This document shows positions 54,451 to 64,000 of a DNA stretch of 64,000 bases, one piece after another. This DNA is from Diphasiastrum complanatum. Taxonomy: Eukaryota > Streptophyta > Lycopodiopsida > Lycopodiales > Lycopodiaceae. The position numbers were made by a program, and so were the translations under genes. Where the stretch lies: positions 28,125,873 to 28,189,872 of the forward strand of contig CM055113.1 of assembly GCA_029204225.1 (NCBI GenBank). The letters are read 5' to 3'. Position 1 is the first letter of the stretch; every line of letters begins with the position of its first letter. The notes beneath the pieces are model-generated. The model ran no database searches. It was not told the origin of the DNA and worked only from the letters and a program-made list of their open reading frames with translations.

Positions 54451-57338
54451 TAGTGAGTAGACAATAGACAAACATCATAAGTTTGGTGTAAGGACTATCA
54501 TCGAGGCGAGGAAATTATTGCTTTTGAAGATTGGACTGATCAACTATATTCCATTTGTTGTTGAGGTAGTCAAACAAGAAACGAGGGCGAGACTGTAGTC
54601 TATATAGAGAAGGATGCCAAAATGACTTTATTTCCAACTCAAGATATCAAGAATCCAAGGTGTTATCTTGATGAGCAAGGACTATAAATTTTGAATCAAT
54701 AGACCACATAAGATTGACTAGAGATTTGTTCTTTGGCTGACAAATTATAATCAAGACAACCATTTAAAAATGGTCAGGTCTAAGAAATTTTTTAAACAAG
54801 ATTCATCGACTCTCTTGGAGAAGACAAGTAATTTGATGTATTTTTGTAGCCAAACACTTCAAAAACCAAATAGTCATACCATAGGGTGGAGACTTCGGGT
54901 TTTTCTTGAAATACGAAAACCGCATTACTATCAAATGGTCGTCGATAGCTCAAGAAAATCTCCAAGAAATATCTCCAGTACAAAGATGGAACTACAAAGA
55001 GATCAAGACTCCAACACATAAATTGAATAATGATGGAATGATGGCCTCTATTGTAGTAGTTAGGCAATCATTATAGGACATCCAATTAGGGCATTTGGCC
55101 CATTTGAGTATCTAATGTATTTTGAAGGGGGTTTAACACAATAAAAGAACTGCGGGACCTCGTATAGTTGCAGGTTAAATAAGTGTGTAGTAGAGAAGTA
55201 TGGATTGTGTCACACGAGGGTAAATGGAGCTCGAGTGAAAAAAAAATACAATGAAGCTTCAGACATCGAAATTTTTGTTTTTGTTTTTTGTTTTTACTAT
55301 TTTTGTGTTTTAATTATGTCATTGTAGTTTTTAGAAGGAAATAAAACTCTTGGTTTTACGTAAGCAATTATTTATCCATGCTTTTCCAAGAGAAATTAAT
55401 TCAAATATTTTTATTTAATGTGGACGTTTCCGAGTTTGAGGGGGAGGAGACGCTATACTTTGAAATTTTGATTTTGAATTTTTCGATTTTTTCAATCTAC
55501 TGAGCTCTTGGTGTATCTCGATCTTTTTGAGTACCAAGTATCGAATAATTCTCTATATCAAAGTATCGGAAATATTTTAGATTCGGGTCAGTATCAAGTT
55601 TTTCTAAACATTTCTTTGATCCATCAGAAATTCGATGCGAGCTGAGTCGATCCTATATCGGAAATATCTAAGGGTCCAATCTTTCAAAAAGAAGTTATTC
55701 CACATCATTAACTGCTATTGTACTTACCTCATTAATACAAACTTTTTGGAGTTAATGTCAAAAAGTGATATGCTCCTTTGTTGACACGTGTCCTTTCCTA
55801 TTTTTCGAGTCGTGAAAAATAGAACTTAGTAAGTTTTCTTCACTTTAACGAACATCTTCTATGTCATTCTTCCAATGCATTGTTTTACACTAGTATAATG
55901 CTTGACCAGCTATCATTTGCGGCCGCTCTACCCACTATTTGTGTGCTTGTGAGATCATTATAATGGCGTCCACTCGAGTCTGGTAGACTATGAATTGAAA
56001 TACCTTACAAAGAATGGCAGATAGGCACAGAGGTGTTCAAGTTAAGCGACTATTTGAACCTCTGGAAACTATATATTAAGTGGGAGGACAATTATCCTTC
56101 ATATTTTGAAGAACTTTTCACTCTCATGAAGAAGTGAGAAGTCCATCCTGCACATCGGATTTGGATGACCTATCGAATATCTGACTTGGCAGGATTTACT
56201 TGTAGAACCATCCTTATTATACAGATAATGTATTCAAGGCTCGACTATCTTCCCCTCACTAGGGACATTTGCTTGTCACACATTTTGAAAAAAGGCAGTG
56301 CAGCTTAGCTGGATGACTATGTAAAATTTGTCAAAGACTCATCTTTTCTTAAATTTAGATTGAAGACATTGAGCCACCGCAGAGCAGGATTATATTTCGA
56401 GTTAACTGTAAATGATAGAGGAGATGCTAGAGAATGGACACCCTTTGTAACTTAGAATGTGAATTTCTGTATAGGTTACATAAACGATGTTGCGTTCATT
56501 GAAGGAACACACAGTACAATGAGGAAAGCTATTCGAAATATCTGGCGGGTCGAAGTTACAGTTCAATGTCTTCATCATTAGAGGGTCCTAATGAGTTTGA
56601 GGGAGAGGACATGTGAGAGCTTACATGATTCTATTTTTATATTTTTTATACTTGCTTATTAGAATTTATGTTTATCTGTGGCAGACATGCCACTTTCATT
56701 ATAGAAAATAGATTTTAGAATTCTGTCAACTGTGGTTGGTATACTACTGTATCAATGCCAAATGTTTTTTTAATTGGATTGCACAACAAGATAAGCTTCC
56801 GAAAATGCTGGAGGTAATCTATTAATTAACAATAACATTCAAATATTCATAATTCCTAATAACTTATCCTTTATTAATAACATGTACTTGTGTTTTTAAT
56901 TTTTTCAATTCAAATGCCCAAAGGTATCCCCAATGGAGATAATGCATTTTTGGCAGGAGATAATAAAACTTGTGATCAAAAATTCATATATTGTTTCAAT
57001 TGCAGAGTGTTCTCCACCGAAGTTACTTCCAGTTGGACAAATGGATTTAGAGATCATAGAATAGAATGTCCCTCAACTTGAAAAATGATACTCAAGTTGA
57101 GCGGTTCATATATTATCAATCAAGTTGTGTACAGAAAATTATATTACATAATACAAAATTGCATGTTCAAATTCTATGGATCTTAAATTTCGATGGATGT
57201 TCCTATGTCTTTGTATTTTATATGCTCTTCAAGCCTTGCTCTTACCTACACAAGAGATATTGTTTAAGTTCATTTATCTTGTAAAACCGATTAGCTAAGA
57301 AATAGAGAAAATGAAAATTTTCATATGGCATAACTTAC
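54451..57338. other. Non-coding; two similar purine-rich tracts
   Basis: GAGTTTGAGGGGGAGGAGAC (about 55433) and GAGTTTGAGGGAGAGGACAT (about 56591) resemble gypsy polypurine tracts in direct orientation 1.16 kb apart. No pol domain or clear LTR edge is found next to them. Confidence 0.3.
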
Positions 57339-58416
57339 CTTTACATCATTCAATCGAAAATGATAGTACTGAGGTAGATCAAATTGCAACATGTTTAGTT
57401 CCGATCGAATGTGATTGAGACACCAATCTTTCTCAACCTCAACCATAGCAAGAATGTTGTCATTTCTTTTCACAATTATTTGAAGTTGCTCTTGATGGTT
57501 TATTGCAAAATCTTGATCAAGTGGCTTCCACTCGTTTTTGCATTTTATCCATCTTCTATAATACAGTAGCAAAGTGAGTATTTGTTTTTCGATGTGATAT
57601 CTAAATGTCATTGACGAGTTACATACTCTGCACTCAACTTGCTGATTTTGTTTTGTATCCCAACCATCATCCAACAACTCAACGATTATTTCTTCACTCA
57701 AATCCTTACAAATAAACATTGTTTTCGTTTGTCGAACGTTACATTTGAAAAAAAAATCAACAAAAATAGAAAAAGGAAGATACCAACTTAATCTATTATT
57801 CTTTGAGCTAGAGCTACATTTTAGTATACTCTAAATATCCATATAAAGTCTAGAACAAAAACTTTCAGAAATTGCTGAATCTGGAGAAATCCATTTCTCA
57901 GTTGAAAAATCTGGTAGAGGATAAGGCTCTAATCTACCATTTCTACCATGAATATAGGTGTATTCAGAAAAAAAAAACTCCCGACTCTAAAAGAGATTTT
58001 GGAAATCGACCTCTATATTGTAAAATACCGATATCAGAATGTATGACATCAATTATTCTTGCAATCGATTGAACTGGTTGTCATTCAACAAAATTTGATG
58101 GATACAAATATGCAAAACCAACAAAAATATCGTGAGAAAAATTTGATATAAAGAAAATGCTAATACTAAAGAAATTAAATATGAATATGCACATACTAAT
58201 CGTATACTTACAATTGCATTTTCTTCTATCATTTGGATTCAAATCCTCAATGTTGAGCTCTTTGTGAAGATAAGCATGCTGAACTAAAACTTCTGTGATA
58301 GATTGACCGGTAGCTGATACTCTGAAATCCATTATCCTAACTTTCCAAGAGCTTCTATATATGTTATTCGATCTTTTTCTTTTCCGGAAAGCGCCTTTTG
58401 AGGATGGATGCATCAA
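57339..58416 (-). CDS. Possible exons of an unrecognised gene
   Basis: Two minus-strand frames end at good donor sites: 58416-58212, ending at ...AATT|GTAAGT, and 57719-57339, ending at ...AAAG|GTAAGT after NDVK. The second reads 127 codons without a stop, with two Cys in VECRVCNSS and a C-terminal part DWCLNHIRSELNMLQFDLPQ, YYHFRLNDVK. No confident acceptor joins them (a T-rich tract at 57735-57775 lacks a nearby AG), and no downstream exon was found. The first frame is basic (FRKRKRSNNIY). I recognise no family. They may be remnants of a cellular gene or captured exons. Confidence 0.3.
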
Positions 58417-59020
58417 GATCCACTGATATTTATGATATATTCTTGGTATCCATTGATCTTATACATTTTTTTCATTGCAAATATTGATTGCATCAATGGT
58501 TCCTCTTGGTCTCCGATTATGTGTAGCCATTAGTCCAAAATATGTGTTTGCAAGTTGAGAACGGAGAGAATGAGAGGTAAACCTATGAATGACAATCTAA
58601 AATGTCTATGGAAGCCAAAAACAGAGAGAACGAAGAGAATGAGAGGTATACTTAAGAATGAAACGAAGATCATAAACTACAAGGATTAGTTAACTACAAT
58701 TTACGACTATTGATGTCAAATCAACCTTGAGTGTACAAAGACAGGCAACAAAAGAGTATTCAGGCAGTAACTGTGGTCTAATCACAGTCGTTTGTTCTGC
58801 CCGTGACTCGATAATTGAAAATCATGAAAATTTGGCCAGGAAAGGCAAAAACAATTTTAGTCCGTCAACCACTGTTACAGTTCGTCACAGATGGACACCA
58901 TTGATTGGGACACATAAGCGTTGAAAGTGTGTGAAGTAGAAAAAAACATCTTGACAAAGGGCCCATTTTGAGTTCTAATATCCCCTAATGTTATTTTAAG
59001 TGAAAATGATCTAGATGGAA
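58417..59020. other. Non-coding; nothing recognised
   Basis: Contains the near-duplicate GAGAGAATGAGAGGTA (about 58564 and 58634). No gene seen. Confidence 0.35.
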
Positions 59021-59233
59021 TAAGAGATGTAAAGATTGCTTTATCTAAAGATTAAGATGGTGGATCTCGGCCTATTGCACTTCATTCTAGGAATAGAAGT
59101 CAAAAGAGGATTGGATTTTAGCTTCATATGTCAATCTAAATATGCTACATCCATCCTAGATAGATTTAAAATGATGAATTGTAAAGGCATTGAGACTCTA
59201 ATGGAGCAAAACATTAGAAGAGTTTCAAACTAG
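59021..59233 (+). pseudogene. Copia RT fragment
   Basis: Reads KMVDLGLLHFILGIEVKRG, ICQSKYATSILDRFKMMNCK, the conserved segment after the YVDD box in Copia RT (M-D-LG-L-FLGIE; SQ-KYA-ILKRF-M-CK). Isolated fragment on the plus strand; ends at a stop at 59231. Confidence 0.8.
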
Positions 59234-59313
59234 AAAAAGACTCTATAAGAAATGCCACGTAGGATGAGAAAAAAGTGCTAGAACTAGTGGAATGGAACGC
59301 TGAGAACAGAACA

Positions 59314-59324
59314 CTCTGATACCA
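59314..59324 (-). other. Primer-binding site (initiator tRNA-Met type) on minus
   Basis: CTCTGATACCA on plus, that is TGGTATCAGAG on minus, three bases from the LTR end at 59328. It marks the start of an element interior running leftward. Confidence 0.75.
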
Positions 59325-59327
59325 CGC

Positions 59328-60584
59328 TGATGGAATAGGAGGTGAGAGGATGCGAATGGATGAAGAGAGTAGAAATAGATTGCAGAACAGCTCTTCCGTT
59401 ATGGGCTACTACAAGCAAGAACAGTCTGAGAAGATTGTGGATGCAGAAATAGAATCATAGCACATGCGTTCTCACCACCAGGATCATAAAATAATTCATA
59501 CTCAGAAAAACATGAGTATAGTCCGCTGAAGAGATTAGATAAGGTGTGGAGTTATTGCAAATTAGTTTCAGAATGAAATTCAATGCAAAATTTTAAGTGA
59601 TAGTGCAGTATGATAATGTTAGTTCCTCAAGCATCAAAGACAGTTGTCATTTGATCAAAATCTAAGGAGTCGTAGACATCCATGATCTGATCAGAGTGAG
59701 TGACCGAGCATGAACACAGTTTGAAAATGTAATCAAATCACAACATAGATATCTACATTAGACACAAATAGAAAGAACATGTTGCTTGTATATTATACAG
59801 AAATCTCGAACAACATTGATTGTTACACCCAGAATAGAGGCATAACTTGGATGCTAAATATCTTCCGCTCTGACGAATTAGTTTTCATCACGGAGCATCA
59901 TCAATTGATGCGAGTTGGAGATGTAATCCAACATCCTTGTAATTACAAGAAAAGTTTAACTAATTCATAATTACAAGACTAGTTAACTATGTAATTCATT
60001 GTACTTTAGAGATATTTGAAATACAACATTATCTGTACTGGGTGTACATGAGTCAAGTGACTCAAGATTGTTGCCATGGACGAGTTTGTCGCATACTTCA
60101 CATTTTTAGCATTTTGAAAAAAAGAGAAGGAGATGAGTCTGATGTCAAAATAGCCAAATTTCACATTTTTTGCATTTTGGGAAAATGCGAACTGTGCGAC
60201 AATCAACTCATTTTTGCAGACTAATGTGAAAACAGTGTATTTCTACAGGCTGATAGAGAAGACTGATTTGTTGAAGTTGTTGAAGATGGCTAGGTCTTCA
60301 ATGTTCTTCAAATTCTTGAACTTGACATTCAAATGTGAAAAGAATAGGATTGGTTACCCTTTAGTTTGTAATCCATGGATGAAGATCAATCGAAAGCCCG
60401 ATGTAGTCATGCTTCAAGTAGTTTGGCTGGTTCTCTTATGTGATTCCTATAGGTATCAGATGAGCAGACATGAAACCAAAGGAGGTTGCATCTGACCCTA
60501 GATCAATGATAAAAAATGTGCAAAAAAAATCTTGAAATAGAAATAGTATCACCAAGGAGAAAACCGAGAACTTAATTTCCAACA
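59328..60584 (-). repeat. ~1.26 kb Copia LTR with interior sequence on both sides
   Basis: On the minus strand it runs from TGTTGGAAATTAAG (60584) to CCATCA (59328). A polypurine tract and Copia RNase H precede it and a primer-binding site follows it. Inside, a TTTCACATTTTT-GCATTTTG unit occurs twice (about 60097 and 60160). A single LTR between two interiors is the middle of a tandem (LTR-interior-LTR-interior) arrangement. Confidence 0.65.
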
Positions 60585-60597
60585 GTCCCCTTTAAGG
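60585..60597 (-). other. Polypurine tract on minus
   Basis: CCTTAAAGGGGAC on the minus strand, directly before the LTR start. Confidence 0.7.
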
Positions 60598-60625
60598 TCA
60601 CGATTGGTGCCTTGAGTGTCTTTGT

Positions 60626-61020
60626 CTAGTTTAGCATACTGAAAAAATTTTGATGCTTGATCCTGGGAAGAGCTTTGATGAAAAGGTCTACGACCATTTC
60701 TGTTGTGGAGTAGTATTGAAGAATCACTTGTCTTGAGAAAACTTTTTCCCGAATGAAATGGTATTGGATTTTAATGTGCTTTGACTTGCCATGAAATCTG
60801 TGATTCAGCGACAGTGAAATACAACTCAAATTGTCACACATAATGGTAGTGGGCTGAGACTGAGTGTGATGTAAGTCATGGAGTAATAACCTGATCCACA
60901 TAGCTTCTTTTGAAGCTTGACATGTTGCGATGTACTCTGCTTCAGTTGAAGAAAGCGCAACTGATTTATGCTTTCTTGAGTTCCACGAGATTGGTCCTCC
61001 TGCTAAAAAGAAATAGAACT
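60626..61020 (-). pseudogene. Copia RNase H
   Basis: Reads GGPISWNSRKHKSVALSSTE, AEYIATCQASKEAMWIRLLL, then IMCDNLSCISLSLN, SKHIKIQYHFIREKV and VVDLFIKALPR, ending about 30 bp before the polypurine tract. The RNase H core and C-terminal box are complete over this span and open in one frame; DLFIKALP replaces the usual DIFTKALP. The upstream part of pol is absent from the next 900 bp. Confidence 0.85.
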
Positions 61021-61925
61021 CGTTCTTGATTCAATGACTACTCTCGATTGAAGAACAAAAATCCATTTACAAGAGACAAATCCATGCCTGCATGTAACAT
61101 GCAAGATGTCAACCTACTAAGGAGCAACCTGAACATGCAAACCTTGTCTCTCATACACTCGAAGAATCTCAGACGTGTTCCTTTTCCTTGTGGAATGATC
61201 TATAGTTTGTTGCTCTTCTCATCACTATCATGTCACAGTCCTGGAGCCCCCAGATTTAATTGTGTCAAGTATTCTATAATGTAAAACAAAGACTCTTGTG
61301 CCATCCAACCTTCAACCATACTACCTTCTGCATGCGCTAATAAATCCCATATCTATATCTTTTGAAGATATTCATCTGCATATTCATCACATACAGAAAT
61401 ACAAAATGGTCATTAATATACATGCGACTCATTTAAATGACGTTAAGACTCACAAGCAATACCTTGTAAAGGTCGACAATTTTGAGATAAAATTTTGTAT
61501 ATCTTTGGTCAAACACCCTTTCAATGTCACCGGAAATACATAAAATAGCCGAAATATAATCATGAGATTTTACGCAATCATACTTGATTATATGTGTCAC
61601 TAATTGAACACATCAAATACATATACTTGTATCATCTTGTGCGTATCGTACAAGTCATGAGGAGATTGAGACCCAACCTCATGATGACTCTTGGCATGCT
61701 TCTAGATGACTACCTTTTGTCTAGTTTCACATTGTTTTGTAAAACAAGCTATTTTATGGCATAAATTAACTAATGCAAATAGGCCTACTATTCACATGTG
61801 GGAACATGCTCCACACGTGTGATTTACACATGTACATGAAAACGTAAAATCATAAACCTAGATTTTGCATAATTTTCACACTCCTCAAAATATAGCTCGA
61901 TAAGTATGCTAGTTCTCTCCAAAAC
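61021..61925. other. Non-coding; nothing recognised
   Basis: Includes a cluster of CACATGTG / CACACGTGTG motifs at 61795-61835, like those near 18.5-19.1 kb. Confidence 0.35.
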
Positions 61926-62899
61926 TTAAGTAGCAAAAATTTGCTTCTCAAGTGGATCCTTTGGCATGGATTTGGTGAGAAAACCAGCCCATAAATCTGA
62001 AATTGCAGCAACATCACCATAGCCAGTATGAAGCTTCTTTAATTGGAAACCATTTCCAAGCACCATTGAAGAGCTTTCCACCATTTGAGTACTTTTGCCA
62101 TTGATTTCTTCCATCCTTGAAGAACATCATTGATCCCAAAGCTCCTCCTCCTTGAAAATAGCTGCAACTCCATGAGGAAATCAAGAGTCCTTTTTGAGTC
62201 ATAAGGATCACAAAGATCCATCATCATGTTACCAAGATTTTGAGAATTAGACACATCAAGATTGGCAAGACTATGCATGCTAAAATAACAAAGATTTTGC
62301 ATCATATCTTTATGCTTGGATTCCATGCTAATCTCAGATCTAATGAGGCTAAATACATCATTATGGATATAAGTGTCCTTGGAGGATGATTCACTTATAC
62401 TCACAATGTGTTTACAAATTGCCTGACAACATGTAAAAACACCATCATCCAACAATTGGATGAATTGTCCAATCCTACTTGCATAAAATCCTAGAGCAAG
62501 TAGGATTGGACATTTAGCACCATTTTCAACAAGAATAGACTTCTTAGAACATGATGAAAATGAGGAGAAATACTCCCTTTGCCTTGTGATATGTGAGCTC
62601 ACACCACTATCAATCCACCGAGGATCTTCCTACATAGAAATTGATGATGTACTCATGCATGCCATGAGTGACTCCTCATCTTTGAAGCCATCTCCCTCTT
62701 GATTGCTGAAGTTCCCTTGTCTTCTTTCTTGCTTTATTTCATCTCTTTTCTTCTTGTAGCACTTCAAGGCCAAATGCCCCTTCTTGCCACAATAATTGCA
62801 TTTGAAGCTCCTATTTGCCTCCAATAGGTTGCTTCCTATTGATGCCATGATGAGAAAGTACTTGTACGCAAAGTACAAACTTGTGAAATGGATTTTCAA
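61926..62899 (-). pseudogene. Copia gag end and protease fused to an unrecognised frame
   Basis: The gag zinc knuckle CNYCGKKGHLALKCYKKKRDE (about 62800-62740) is followed by a protease start PRWIDSGVSSHITRQREYF (about 62620-62565), where the active-site DSGA is DSGV. After ENGAKCPI the frame stays open but leaves the Copia pattern for ~150 residues (62490-62039), ending LKWWKALQWCLEMVSN. A last block in another frame (FLTKSMPKDPLEKQ, about 61965) recalls the end of Copia RNase H. RT and integrase are missing. So the two ends of a Copia coding region flank foreign or unrecognised sequence. Confidence 0.65.
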
Positions 62900-64000
62900 A
62901 GTGATTTTGTGACCCTCAAGAAACTAGATTTGAACACATCAAAAAACTAGAAAGATCTACAAAAGATCTAGATTACAAATCTTAGAACCAATCTTCACCC
63001 AAAATCTAGTCAATGTGAAAAATGGATCTCATCTAGATCACACAAACTTGACATGTAATATTTGCTTCAAACACATAAAAATCAGACCCAATCACCGCTT
63101 TTGGACTCACTCTTGACCCAAAGACTCTAAGCTTTAGAGTTGGATTGAATCTGCAATAAACAATGTCATAGATTTTCACCAATTCTGACTATCTTAATCA
63201 ATATGAAGAAATTAACATCTAGAGATTCACCAAGAACTCAACCAAGATTGCACACTCGAATATGGAGTCCTCCCTATTCTAGACACCCAATGGGATCACA
63301 ACTTGACCCTCACACCCTCACATAACTAAGTATCTATACGTTGTTTGGAAAGACTGGACTATGATTTATAAACGTTATTTATGATGTTTAGTATATTTTC
63401 TTTTGGACATGGATAACAATTGATGCTTAGCTATGACACCTATCTTCCGCATTGTATTAACTCGTGCGATTTTGTGTTGTGAAATGGTGACAGATATTAG
63501 ATAGACGTCTTGAAAGTGGTTATGAATTATGGTCTTTTTTTAGTATTGTATTTACTTTTCAGCTTTATTTAATTTTGTTGAAATTTGAATAAAGGCTTCA
63601 AAGGGTTCAGTCTTGCTTTGTCAAGAAGAAACTTACAACCTTGTTATATTTATTGTGAGTAGCTATCATAAGGCTTTAAAGTTTCAACATCTCAACATGT
63701 TGACAATAAATTATTTATAAAGTCCAATTATTTTTCCTTGTTATGCCCCTCATAATTTATGTGATTTTTTGTTGGTAATAGCGGAGGTTTGAATACAAAA
63801 AAGACCCTATAAAAAAGAAATGCCATGCAAGATGAAAAAAAAAAGTTGAAACAAATAAACATTATTTTTAATTACTAGCCCACACCCCTCAATGGCCTAA
63901 TCATTTCATCTATTATTATGGTTTATTTAACCATAACTTATGGTTCATTTTTGTTAAACCATGGTCGTTCAAATGTGATTTTGAATGTACACTCTCTCTA
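62900..64000. other. Non-coding; nothing recognised
   Basis: 62900-63300 is probably the upstream gag region or leader of the minus-strand Copia remnant, but no gag landmark is readable. The rest is AT-rich. Confidence 0.35.

Noticed and set aside
54770-55067. Overlapping frames on both strands as a gene
   Set aside because: No family match, no splice or start context, AT-rich intergenic sequence.

Overview
The window is nuclear DNA of a land plant with a large, repeat-rich genome. Evidence: a 14-exon cobalamin-independent methionine synthase gene with plant-type introns, a truncated plant-type ABC transporter I / STAR1-like fragment, and many decayed Copia, Ty3/gypsy and LINE copies. I cannot fix the lineage from sequence alone; a gymnosperm, fern or lycophyte fits the long TE-filled intron. 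I recognised no rRNA, tRNA, CRISPR or organellar segment. Only two protein-coding genes look intact. Layout: 1-3.4 kb holds a Copia 3' end with polypurine tract and LTR, a pyrimidine-rich stretch, and a gag-like pseudogene whose capsid start is duplicated. 3.4-7.5 kb holds poly-A and GCGAATT-rich sequence, the STAR1-like fragment on the minus strand, and an Asp/Tyr/Gln-rich acidic frame. 7.7-16.6 kb is a Ty3/gypsy element of odd architecture: gag on plus, a complete but decayed protease-RT-RNase H-integrase on minus, then a 2.9 kb accessory frame on plus, broken only by stop codons and followed by a polypurine tract and 3' LTR. 16.7-21 kb holds a Copia gag fragment and an internally deleted Copia pol, both minus. 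21.6-22.6 kb is an intact two-exon catechol O-methyltransferase-like gene (minus). 22.6-38 kb holds LINE, SWIM-zinc-finger, gypsy zinc-knuckle and Copia remnants. Within it lie a three-copy tandem array of ~772 bp units and a Copia deletion derivative whose gag and RNase H pieces are joined by a (TA)n run.

38.8-51.8 kb is the methionine synthase gene (767 codons, reading frame preserved across all 14 exons). Its intron 6 is ~8.5 kb and holds a non-autonomous LTR retrotransposon with a 5-bp target duplication, itself interrupted by a solo LTR with its own target duplication. The same intron holds a chromovirus integrase fragment and a 20-bp telomere-like minisatellite. 52-64 kb is intergenic: a rearranged LINE, two candidate exons of an unrecognised minus-strand gene, Copia RT and RNase H pieces, a ~1.26 kb LTR bounded by a polypurine tract on one side and a primer-binding site on the other, and a Copia gag/protease fused to an unrecognised frame.

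The two intact genes are linked only biochemically: methionine synthase makes the methionine from which S-adenosylmethionine is formed, and the methyltransferase consumes S-adenosylmethionine. They lie on opposite strands ~16 kb apart, so no co-regulation is implied. The least conventional material is the gypsy element with inverted pol and its accessory reading frame (7.7-16.6 kb), and the nested non-autonomous element in the methionine synthase intron.
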